From the NCBI GenBank assembly GCA_023301645.1, contig JALZUH010000105.1:1-10914 (forward strand): 10,914 nt of DNA, in the 5' to 3' direction. Below the pieces are notes generated by a model that had not been told where the DNA came from, ran no database searches, and saw only the letters and a program-made list of their open reading frames with translations. Below are positions 1-5,177 of this stretch, piece by piece. This stretch comes from Akkermansiaceae bacterium (lineage in GTDB: Bacteria; Verrucomicrobiota; Verrucomicrobiia; Verrucomicrobiales; Akkermansiaceae). Both the position numbers and the translations under genes were made by a program. Position 1 is the first letter of the stretch. Each line of letters opens with the position of its first letter.

Positions 1-70
1 CCAATTTGCATCACGTGGCTGTTTTTTCTTCCTGTATGGTAGAAATTGTATAGAGTGTTTTTTAACGTAA

Positions 71-202
71 ATCCACCTTATGAGGCGCAGTAGCCAATCA
101 CCTATGGCGCCTTTCCTGTCGAGCTTTATGATAATTCTAACCATCAAACCACAGTCCACGCTCGCTCCCTCCGATTGGGATAGCTATGCTATGACGTTAT
201 GC
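71..202 (+). repeat. attC-like site 1 (long type)
   Basis: The right-hand box is GTTATGC at 196-202, five bases before the ATG at 208. The left box is weak: ATCCACC at 71-77 differs from RYYYAAC at one place and leaves arms of nearly equal length. CCAATC at 94-99 pairs with GATTGG at 173-178. The tail GCTATGCTATGACGTT (183-198) recurs exactly at 2823-2838, and the loop at 125-150 matches 1565-1590 at 21 of 26 bases. This site closes a cassette that begins left of the window, whose ORF is not seen. No gene is visible in bases 1-70. Confidence 0.68.
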
Positions 203-207
203 AATAA

Positions 208-573
208 ATGAAAAGTCCGTTGACCAAAGCAACTGAGTTATTCGGAACGCTTCTTGCCATTGGCATCCGAGCTTACGTTATCGCCACTATCATCGAAGTC
301 GTTTTATTCCTTACTGCCTTTGTCATTGGAGTGGTTGTTTGGATCAACAAGGATTTTTTCACCGGCTTAGGAACAGGAGTGGTTGTTTTCATATTTGGCC
401 AGATTCTCGTTATGGTTGTCTTAGATTTGATGTTTATCGCACCCGAACGAGATGCAAAAGAAGCTCCACTACCGACGGATGATGAAATTCTTCAATCCCT
501 AAGAAACGAATTAGCAACCAAGCAGAACAAGACGGAGCAGACGACGCCGATGAAGCCGTCTGATCAAATTTGA
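208..573 (+). CDS. Small two-helix membrane protein of unknown function (cassette ORF 1)
   Basis: This 121-residue protein has two hydrophobic stretches, at about residues 22-46 and 54-78, separated by a short loop (NKDFFTG). A charged, proline-containing tail of about 43 residues follows (APERDAKEAPLPTDDE onward) and is probably cytoplasmic. There is no recognisable signal peptide or catalytic motif, and I recognise no family. The ATG lies five A/T bases after the attC box at 196-202 and has no Shine-Dalgarno sequence. The reading frame runs into the next attC site, so residues from about 106 to the end (QNKTEQTTPMKPSDQI) are encoded by attC DNA and may reflect the recombination site rather than protein function. 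The layout (two helices plus a charged tail) resembles the ORF at 2848-3300, without clear sequence similarity. That it is a gene is well supported by its place in the cassette; its role is unknown. Confidence 0.78.
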   Translation: MKSPLTKATELFGTLLAIGIRAYVIATIIEVVLFLTAFVIGVVVWINKDFFTGLGTGVVVFIFGQILVMVVLDLMFIAPERDAKEAPLPTDDEILQSLRNELATKQNKTEQTTPMKPSDQI

Positions 574-610
574 CGCTTTTCCCCGGCGCTTCTGTCCTCT
601 AACGTTCGAT
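522..610 (+). repeat. attC-like site 2 (short type, overlaps the end of ORF 1)
   Basis: The left box is GCAGAAC (522-528) and the right box is GTTCGAT (604-610). After the AAC, 16 bases lead to CGCCG (545-549). On the opposite arm 15 bases separate CGGCG (584-588) from GTT. CAGA (538-541) also pairs with TCTG (591-594). The one-base difference between arms is typical of attC extrahelical bases. The loop is short, giving an 89-bp site that differs from its long neighbours. Confidence 0.72.
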
Positions 611-621
611 AAAAAAATACA

Positions 622-900
622 ATGAAGCCATCTCCAGAACAAGCAGAGCGTTTCATCAGTCATTTAATTACGTATGGTTGGGAAGTTAATGGTGATCATA
701 TCTACTCAGAAAAAGGGAGTCTTCATTTTCCATATCCAGATGCGTGGGATTCTGAGCTTAGTGATTTAAAAGAAATATTACAGAGACGGCGCGATCGATT
801 TAAGTATTCATCGATTGAATCACATTTGTCAGATGATGATCGTTCGCACTTGATAAGGGTTCATACTCAAGCTTTGAGAGCAATTGATTGTGTTACTTAA
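622..900 (+). CDS. Small soluble protein of unknown function (cassette ORF 2)
   Basis: This 92-residue protein has no signal peptide and no membrane segment. It has an amphipathic N-terminal helix (PSPEQAERFISHLITYGW), then a short stretch suggesting beta structure (EVNGDHIYSEKGSLHFPYP). A highly charged helix follows, around DLKEILQRRRDRFKYSS at about residues 48-64, and then an acidic/His-containing C-terminus. There is one cysteine (Cys90). I recognise no family and see no catalytic motif. The basic RRRDRFK patch could contact nucleic acid or a partner protein, but this is a guess. The ATG is 11 bases after the attC box at 604-610, behind an A-rich leader with no Shine-Dalgarno sequence. 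The stop codon precedes the next attC by 22 bases. Confidence 0.72.
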   Translation: MKPSPEQAERFISHLITYGWEVNGDHIYSEKGSLHFPYPDAWDSELSDLKEILQRRRDRFKYSSIESHLSDDDRSHLIRVHTQALRAIDCVT

Positions 901-922
901 AACGCTCGACAGCAATAATTTG

Positions 923-1043
923 ACCTAACAAGGCGCTGCATCCGACCCTACTGTGCCCGTGTGATGGTTTTTCTGTTTTGGAGCAATTTACCGTTAATGG
1001 TTTTTGATCGTTGTCACACGGGCGGTTGAGCTCTACGTTAGCC
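923..1043 (+). repeat. attC-like site 3 (long type)
   Basis: This is one of the clearest sites. The left box ACCTAAC (923-929) fits RYYYAAC exactly and is followed by AAGGCGCTGC, wording common in attC sites. The right box is GTTAGCC (1037-1043), so CTAAC and GTTAG pair at the base. GCCCGTGTGA (955-964) pairs perfectly over 10 bp with TCACACGGGC (1014-1023). The left arm is longer than the right by about 12 bases, leaving an internal bubble. Confidence 0.82.
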
Positions 1044-1053
1044 TAAAAATAAT

Positions 1054-1515
1054 ATGAAAACAATAATAGCACTTTTATTCATGATGACCTTTTCTGCATC
1101 AGCTTCAGGAATACAACTTAGTTCAGTAAAGCAAGTCACATGGTTACAAGATTCCGACGAAGATCCTGGGATGTGGATTAGAGATGTTCCATTTGTTACA
1201 GCAGGCGCTTCTCCAGAATGGTTTTTTTCAGCCATATCAACTCCCTTCATCCCTGTTTCAGATGGGTCATGGAGGAAGTCTCACGATATTAATTTAGCTT
1301 CAATTTACGGAATAGTCGTATCGGGAACATATAAGAAGAACAATAAAGATGTGGAGGCTGTAATTGACCTTACTAAAGCTAAAGTTCCAAAAGGCTACCC
1401 CTACACTCTCGAACAAGTTACAGAGCAAGTTAAAAAGTGCGTCGAATTGATGTATCCATATAACCCTAAAGTTGACAGTAAACTGGAGATCAAAATCCTC
1501 AAGGCTAGCGATTAA
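1054..1515 (+). CDS. Exported protein of unknown function (cassette ORF 3)
   Basis: This 153-residue protein begins with a good Sec-type signal peptide: MKT, a hydrophobic core IIALLFMM, then ASA-SG with cleavage likely near residues 18-19. The mature part is about 135 residues and is rich in aromatic residues (WLQ, MWIRDV, EWFFSA, GYPYTLEQ, MYPYNPK). It has one cysteine (Cys129), so no intramolecular disulfide is possible. A helical segment QVTEQVKKCVELM lies near residues 121-133. I recognise no domain. The ATG lies 10 A/T bases after the attC box at 1037-1043, with no Shine-Dalgarno sequence. The TAA stop directly abuts the left box of the next attC at 1516. It probably acts in the periplasm or outside the cell. 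Confidence 0.78.
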   Translation: MKTIIALLFMMTFSASASGIQLSSVKQVTWLQDSDEDPGMWIRDVPFVTAGASPEWFFSAISTPFIPVSDGSWRKSHDINLASIYGIVVSGTYKKNNKDVEAVIDLTKAKVPKGYPYTLEQVTEQVKKCVELMYPYNPKVDSKLEIKILKASD

Positions 1516-1637
1516 GTCTAACAAGGCAGCGCACACCAAGCCACTATACGCTAAGTAGTTTAGTTTTATGATCACTTTAACCCTTAAACCTTTCGAGATC
1601 ATTAGCTCCCTGTAGTGGGTTGCCTATGACGTTCGCC
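1516..1637 (+). repeat. attC-like site 4 (long type)
   Basis: The left box GTCTAAC (1516-1522) fits RYYYAAC exactly and begins on the base after the ORF stop codon. The right box is GTTCGCC (1631-1637). CCAAGCCACTA (1536-1546) pairs with TAGTGGGTTG (1613-1622), with one internal mismatch. The tail CCTATGACGTT resembles sites 1 and 6, and the loop TTTATGATCACTTTAACC (from 1565) matches the loop of site 1. Length is 122 bp. Confidence 0.82.
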
Positions 1638-1644
1638 TATAATC

Positions 1645-2007
1645 ATGGAATACGAGCATTTCAGAGGCACCTGCACTAGAGATAGGCCTAGGAAGTTAGC
1701 GCCTCCTTATAGAGTGGAATATTTTAGGGGAGGGTATCTGTGCATGTTCATCGTGTTAGTTTTGCCTGTAATTGTTAATGGTATTCTTGGAGGTATCATT
1801 AACCAGACATGGTGGGCGATCTTACCCGTTGTTATCGGCTCAGCCGGAATGCTGGTGTTCCATATGGCGGTCTCTTCTGGTATGGTTTCATCCAGCACAG
1901 GAACGTATTTTCGGGATTTAGAACCTGTCAGATTCTGGATATCGACTTTGGGTGTTTTAATAGTAGTTGTTCTCTCTGGCATCAGTATCTGGTTCATCAG
2001 CAGCTGA
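1645..2007 (+). CDS. Three-helix membrane protein of unknown function (cassette ORF 4)
   Basis: This 120-residue protein starts with a basic, arginine-rich N-terminus of about 28 residues (RGTCTRDRPRKLAPPYR), probably cytoplasmic by the positive-inside rule. Three hydrophobic helices follow, at about residues 31-52, 56-80 and 97-118. Only a short hydrophilic loop (STGTYFRDLEPVR) separates helices two and three, and there is almost no C-terminal tail. I see no catalytic motif and recognise no family. The ATG is seven bases after the attC box at 1631-1637. The last codons overlap the left box of the next site. A second + strand frame overlaps it at 1809-2054, but it lacks the regular cassette start position and looks spurious. 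Confidence 0.75.
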   Translation: MEYEHFRGTCTRDRPRKLAPPYRVEYFRGGYLCMFIVLVLPVIVNGILGGIINQTWWAILPVVIGSAGMLVFHMAVSSGMVSSSTGTYFRDLEPVRFWISTLGVLIVVVLSGISIWFISS

Positions 2008-2088
2008 ACATCTCATCGATAGCCAACAATCAGAGATACTTAAAAACTTGCTAAAAAGTGTATCTTTGATAGCTCTTAGATGTTGTAG
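2003..2088 (+). repeat. attC-like site 5 (short, A/T-rich type)
   Basis: The left box is GCTGAAC (2003-2009) and the right box is GTTGTAG (2082-2088). AACATCT (2007-2013) pairs perfectly with AGATGTT (2078-2084), AGC (2021-2023) with GCT (2072-2074), and ATCAGAGATAC (2029-2039) with GTATCTTTGAT (2060-2070) apart from one G-T pair. It has the outline of an attC with unequal arms. Its sequence is unlike the other sites, and a simple stem-loop terminator is possible, though no T-run follows. Confidence 0.5.
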
Positions 2089-2236
2089 CTACAATGCTTG
2101 CAGGGAAACAATAATTTAAACCAAACCTCGGATGGCTCGACTGAATATCAGTTAAGAGTCAGCGATTAACACTGTTCTGCTAAAATTTACACCCAATTTA
2201 CATTCCTCTCGTCAAAAAGGATATAAGATCAATTAT
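2089..2236 (+). other. Non-coding leader of the fifth cassette
   Basis: This is the only cassette in which the ORF does not start right after the attC box; 148 bases intervene. Only ORFs of six or seven codons occur in it. Near its end is TTTACA (2197-2202), 19 bases before TATAAG (2222-2227), a weak promoter-like pair that would start transcription close to the ATG at 2237. AAAAAGG (2214-2220) lies 16 bases from that ATG, rather far for a Shine-Dalgarno sequence. A cassette carrying its own promoter is plausible but unproven. Confidence 0.3.
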
Positions 2237-2734
2237 ATGATTCCATTAATCTCAGTATTACTAACAATTGTTCTTTCTCCACTATGTCTCGGAGAGAAGC
2301 CAGAAGTTTTCATTTGCGAAGCTCACTGTGCATCAAAGTTTTGGGTCAAAGCTAGTTCTCCACCGAAAAACAAAGATTATGCTATCACCAAGATCATATG
2401 GATCGAATACTTTTTCAGAGATCAGAAAATTACAGTAATTAGACCTATTTCTCATCCACTTGGTAGAGCTGATTCGCCTGAATTTGCATACTGTTTCAAA
2501 TCTTCAGAAGAGCGATACGCTAGCAAAAATCTGAATATCGGAAAGCTAACACCCACTGGACCATATCTCAGTGGACGTATAATTCCTGCTCCAGACATGG
2601 CAGTCTCAGATGCTCGACTTAAGGAGTTTCCTGCAATTATAAAAGAGTATTCAACTAGACTAAAGCCTGTTGAATTCACATATCTTCAACGTCTGACCAG
2701 CTACAAAATGAAAATGCAGAACAAGTCGCAGTAG
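2237..2734 (+). CDS. Exported cysteine-containing protein of unknown function (cassette ORF 5)
   Basis: This 165-residue protein has an N-terminal hydrophobic stretch (IPLISVLLTIVLSPLCLG) that reads as a signal peptide with cleavage near residue 19. The mature part has a close cysteine pair, CEAHC (Cys27 and Cys31), and a third cysteine, Cys86, in FAYCFKSSEE. A disulfide or a metal site is possible. The rest is a mixed alpha/beta sequence (IIWIEYFFRDQKITVIRP) with a lysine-rich C-terminus. The SPLC stretch is not a proper lipobox, so a lipoprotein is unlikely. I recognise no family. It sits 148 bases after its attC box, unlike its neighbours. The last six codons overlap the next attC, which starts at 2716. 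Confidence 0.72.
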   Translation: MIPLISVLLTIVLSPLCLGEKPEVFICEAHCASKFWVKASSPPKNKDYAITKIIWIEYFFRDQKITVIRPISHPLGRADSPEFAYCFKSSEERYASKNLNIGKLTPTGPYLSGRIIPAPDMAVSDARLKEFPAIIKEYSTRLKPVEFTYLQRLTSYKMKMQNKSQ

Positions 2735-2842
2735 ACCAGCCACCTACGGCGCATTTCTAGCCAAGTTAACACACAACTATAACCCTTAATCCAGTAGCAG
2801 AGTTCGCTCCCCGTAGGTGGTGGCTATGCTATGACGTTCTAC
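2716..2842 (+). repeat. attC-like site 6 (long type, overlaps the end of ORF 5)
   Basis: The left box is GCAGAAC (2716-2722) and the right box is GTTCTAC (2836-2842), five bases before the next ATG. CCACCTACGG (2740-2749) pairs perfectly with CCGTAGGTGG (2811-2820). The arms between box and stem are 17 and 15 bases long. The tail GCTATGCTATGACGTT repeats site 1 exactly, and the loop holds TATAACCCTTAA (2779-2790), close to site 4. Length is 127 bp. Confidence 0.82.
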
Positions 2843-2847
2843 TAAAA

Positions 2848-3300
2848 ATGGAAGTTTTACTCGAATTAGTTGGCGTAATCATCGCCTTTATCATCGAGGT
2901 CACGATTGATGCTATCGTATTTATTTACCTTCTGGTTCGAGCGATGTTCAGCGCTGGTTACCGTAGGAAACTTCACGAGGCATGGGATACATCCTCGTGG
3001 AAGCGGTTTGGGATTATTTTCGGAATGGTGATGTATGCAACTGCCTTAGCGATTGCTCTATTGGTATGGATTCCTTTGATCGGTGGAAGTAAGAGCCATG
3101 GTGAAGAGCACGCAAATGAAAACCAATTAGAGGTCGCCATTGAATTTACCCCTGAGGAGGTCGATGAGATGAAGAAGACGAAGGAGATCCAAGAGCTGGC
3201 AGACGTGGCTGGCAACTTTATCAAACGTAAGCTAGAGGAACGCAAACAACAAAAACAGGCAGAACAAGATGCTACCAGTGACCTTCTACCCACGGAGTAG
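2848..3300 (+). CDS. Two-helix membrane protein with charged tail, unknown function (cassette ORF 6)
   Basis: This 150-residue protein has a long hydrophobic N-terminal segment (residues 3-32, interrupted by Glu6, Glu17 and Asp21) and a second one at about 54-77. They are joined by a basic loop (RRKLHEAWDTSSWKR). The tail of some 70 residues is highly charged and probably helical (TPEEVDEMKKTKEIQELADVAGNF, then KRKLEERKQQKQAEQ), with coiled-coil character, and likely cytoplasmic. The acidic residues inside the first helix are unusual and may be functional. I recognise no family. The ATG is five A/T bases after the attC box at 2836-2842, without a Shine-Dalgarno sequence. The last 13 residues are encoded by the degenerate attC that begins at 3259. 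Confidence 0.78.
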   Translation: MEVLLELVGVIIAFIIEVTIDAIVFIYLLVRAMFSAGYRRKLHEAWDTSSWKRFGIIFGMVMYATALAIALLVWIPLIGGSKSHGEEHANENQLEVAIEFTPEEVDEMKKTKEIQELADVAGNFIKRKLEERKQQKQAEQDATSDLLPTE

Positions 3301-3381
3301 TTTAGTGATCATTTACCCAGTCAACTCCAGCACTAGTATTTTCAGCTAGTGTAGGGTGGGGGACTCAGAGGGGTATTCTAT
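3259..3381 (+). repeat. Degenerate attC-like site 7 at the array end
   Basis: The left box GCAGAAC (3259-3265) and the following AAG are identical to sites 2 and 6. TAGTTTAGTGATCATTTACC (3299-3318) resembles the loop of site 4. At the expected right-hand position is ATTCTAT (3375-3381), which differs from the GTTCTAC of site 6 mainly by loss of the G at the cut position. The total of 123 bp matches the other long sites. The stem is poor. A separate 6-bp hairpin, CACTAG/CTAGTG (3331-3336 and 3346-3351), lies inside. It is best read as a decayed last attC. Confidence 0.45.
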
Positions 3382-3406
3382 GCCTAAGCTCTTATTTGTT
3401 TAACCC

Positions 3407-4438
3407 TTACGCCTTGAGGATGTCGTCGACGAGTGGTGGGCCGTTGTAGATGAATCCTGTGTAGAGCTGGATGATTTTGGCTCCTGCTTGGAGCTTTTGC
3501 TGGGCGTCTTCGGCGGTCATGATGCCGCCGACTCCGATGATGGGGATCTGGTCGCCTAGGTGGCTGTAGAAGGCTGAGATGACTTCAGTGGAGCGTGATG
3601 TGAGCGGGGCTCCTGAGAGGCCTCCTGCTTCGTCAGCGTGGCGGTGGCCTGCGACTTCGCTGCGGCTGATGGTGGTATTGGTGGCGATGAGGCCGTCGAG
3701 TCCGCCGTCGATGAAGACTTGGGAAAGGTCGGCGATGTGCTGGGGCTCGAGGTCGGGGGCGACTTTGAGGGCGATGGGGACGTAGCGGCCGCTGGACTGG
3801 GTGAGCTTTTCTTGTTCTTGCTTGAGGGCTTCGATGAGGCGGGCTGTCTCGTCGGCTGCCTGGAGGTCGCGCAGTCCTGGGGTGTTGGGCGATGAGAGAT
3901 TAACGGTGATGTAGTCGGCTACGTCCCATGCGCCTCGGAGGCAGATGAGGTAGTCGTCTACGGCGTTTTCATTGGGGGTGTCTTTGTTTTTGCCGATGTT
4001 AAACCCGACGATACCTCCTTGTTTTCTAAAGCTGTGTGAGGAGGCGACATTTGCGACGCCTGTTTCGATGCCGGGGTTGTTAAATCCCATGCGGTTAATA
4101 ATAGCTTCTTTGTCGATGATGCGGAAGAGGCGCGGCTGTGGGTTCCCTGCTTGTGGGCGGGGGGTGATGGTGCCTATTTCGACTGAGCCGAAGCCGAGCT
4201 TGCCGAGTGCGTCGATGCAGTTGCCTTCTTTGTCGAGTCCTGCTGCTAGTCCGACGCAGTTGGGGAAGGTGAGTCCCATGCAGTCGACGGGTTGGCTCTG
4301 TGGGGTCTTGCTGCTGAGGAGCTTGAGGACGCCGAGCTTGTCGAGTCTGCGGAGGTTGTCGAGTGAGACGTGGTGTGCTTTTTCGGCGTCGAGGCGAAAG
4401 AGTAGATTACGGGCGAGGCGGTATTGAGAGTGGTTCAT
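3407..4438 (-). CDS. pyrD: Dihydroorotate dehydrogenase (quinone), class 2
   Basis: This enzyme oxidises dihydroorotate to orotate, the fourth step of pyrimidine synthesis, and passes electrons through FMN to membrane quinone. The 343 residues are normal for class 2. The N-terminal helices (about residues 5-42), which bind the membrane and quinone in this class, are present. Visible motifs are AAGLDK (65-70), EIGTITPRPQ (87-96), NRMGFNN (115-121), NIGKN (147-151), NLSSPNTPGLR (180-190) with the class 2 catalytic serine at Ser183, ALKVAPD (223-229), ATNTT (252-256), GVGGI (302-306) and QLYTG (324-328). No key residue appears lost. The ATG start gives the expected N-terminus, and no Shine-Dalgarno sequence is obvious. 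A dyad motif lies 39 bases upstream. The gene meets the cassette array tail to tail. Confidence 0.97.
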   Translation of the reverse strand: MNHSQYRLARNLLFRLDAEKAHHVSLDNLRRLDKLGVLKLLSSKTPQSQPVDCMGLTFPNCVGLAAGLDKEGNCIDALGKLGFGSVEIGTITPRPQAGNPQPRLFRIIDKEAIINRMGFNNPGIETGVANVASSHSFRKQGGIVGFNIGKNKDTPNENAVDDYLICLRGAWDVADYITVNLSSPNTPGLRDLQAADETARLIEALKQEQEKLTQSSGRYVPIALKVAPDLEPQHIADLSQVFIDGGLDGLIATNTTISRSEVAGHRHADEAGGLSGAPLTSRSTEVISAFYSHLGDQIPIIGVGGIMTAEDAQQKLQAGAKIIQLYTGFIYNGPPLVDDILKA

Positions 4439-4473
4439 GTGGACGCCTTGGGTGTAGCTTGAAATGTTATTTT

Positions 4474-4497
4474 CTAAACTCTAAAGAGGGAGTTTAG
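4474..4497 (-). promoter_or_regulatory. Perfect stem-loop between the HTH gene and pyrD
   Basis: CTAAACTC (4474-4481) and GAGTTTAG (4490-4497) form an 8-bp perfect stem with an 8-base loop. It lies after the stop of the HTH gene and 36 bases before the pyrD start. No T-run follows on either strand, so it is a poor intrinsic terminator. It contains AACTCTAAAGAGG (4477-4489), which also occurs in the mqo promoter. It could be an operator or a transcript processing or attenuation element. Confidence 0.4.
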
Positions 4498-4507
4498 TGA
4501 GATTATT

Positions 4508-5032
4508 TTAGTAGAGTGTTTTGCGCGGCGTGTTTTCCTTTTGCTGCGTGGCTTCGAGTGCGGCTTTTTCGTCTTCTTTGTTCATGAGCTCGAAGTCGCC
4601 TTCTTCGCAGCAGCGGACGAATCCTTCTGCGTAGCTTTTGAGTTTATCCCAGCAGCCGCGTATTTCTTCGGCTTCTTCTTGGTTGATGGAGTTGTCGAGT
4701 GCTGCTTGTGAAATACGGGTGAGCATGCTGGAGAACTGGCCGACGATTTCATTGGTGGCAGGGAGCACTTCGTAGCCTTGGTCACAGTGGCTGAGGGGAT
4801 TTCTGACGTAGTAGCCGTCTGCTTGCTCGCAGATCCATTCGATGATGGCAGTGTCTTTGGTGTGCTCGTAGATTTCGATGACGCGGTCGAGGGGGTTTCT
4901 GCTTCCTGAGCCGCTGTCAGTTTGTTTTTGGGCCCATTTGTAGACGAGTGATAGTGAGACGCCTAGTTCGGCGGCGATGACTTTAGGGCTGGATTGGTCA
5001 AAGGCTTCCTTGAGAATCTCATGTGATTGCAT
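4508..5032 (-). CDS. Helix-turn-helix protein of unknown role, resembling phage CII/CP76-type regulators
   Basis: This 174-residue soluble protein has a probable helix-turn-helix at residues 16-34 (PKVIAAELGVSLSLVYKWA). A polar linker (QKQTDSGSGSRN) follows, then NPLDRVIEIYEHTKDTAIIEWICEQADGYYV (46-76). That block recalls the second part of CII/CP76-type phage regulators, where a basic 'pLd...i...t.D...i.wl' pattern follows the DNA-binding part. The remainder (about 92-174) is mostly helical and acidic, with one basic end (NTPRKTLY). A Shine-Dalgarno-like GAGGT lies 12 bases before the ATG (complement of 5045-5049), better than at any neighbouring gene. It is divergent from the gene at 5236 and separated from pyrD by 69 bases. 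It sits among housekeeping genes with no phage genes in view, so a host regulator seems more likely than a prophage remnant. Family assignment is by eye and moderate at best. Confidence 0.8.
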   Translation of the reverse strand: MQSHEILKEAFDQSSPKVIAAELGVSLSLVYKWAQKQTDSGSGSRNPLDRVIEIYEHTKDTAIIEWICEQADGYYVRNPLSHCDQGYEVLPATNEIVGQFSSMLTRISQAALDNSINQEEAEEIRGCWDKLKSYAEGFVRCCEEGDFELMNKEDEKAALEATQQKENTPRKTLY

Positions 5033-5177
5033 AATATAGTTATTACCTCAGTCGTGGTGGACTTATCAAGGATGAAGCTGTGGGAGTGCTATGTTGTGCT
5101 TGTTGTGTGGGTTTTATTATTTTTTGAAATGATTCGATTGCTAGAATGCTGGTCTATGCTTATGATGCTGCACGTCG

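Larger units (their letters stand above)
71..3381 (+). mobile_element. Integron gene-cassette array, distal part (six cassettes, seven attC-like sites)
   Basis: Six single-ORF units lie head to tail on one strand, each closed by an imperfect inverted repeat with an AAC box on the left and a GTT box on the right. This is the layout of integron cassettes, in which a tyrosine integrase recombines folded single-stranded attC sites. If the cut falls after the G of each right-hand box, the cassettes run about 197-604, 605-1037, 1038-1631, 1632-2082, 2083-2836 and 2837-3375. The ORFs point in the canonical direction, so attI and intI would lie left of the window; neither is seen here. The array ends shortly before pyrD. 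It is visibly more A/T-rich than the genes to its right. An integrase-less attC cluster is the main alternative. The calls were made by eye, without a covariance model. Confidence 0.82.

Noticed and set aside
58..64. TTTTAAC as the left box of attC-like site 1
   Set aside because: It would make the arms between box and stem very unequal. ATCCACC at 71-77 gives nearly equal arms, although it too is imperfect.
1809..2054. 81-codon + strand frame that overlaps cassette ORF 4
   Set aside because: It lies in another frame of ORF 4, does not start near the attC box, and extends into the attC stem. ORF 4 has the regular cassette start position and a coherent membrane topology.
3331..3351. CACTAG/CTAGTG hairpin as a terminator of pyrD or of the array
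   Set aside because: No T-run follows on either strand, and it lies inside the degenerate attC, which explains it better.
71..3381. CRISPR-like or dispersed extragenic (REP-type) repeats
   Set aside because: The repeats are too long and variable for CRISPR, the spacers are whole ORFs, and all repeats keep one orientation with AAC and GTT end boxes.
1..3390. An integron integrase or attI within the window
   Set aside because: No frame in this region resembles a tyrosine recombinase; all ORFs are under 170 codons and lack its catalytic pattern.
3579..4427. Several + strand frames opposite pyrD
   Set aside because: They are antisense shadows of a well-conserved gene. The same applies to the frames opposite lipB, mqo and smc.
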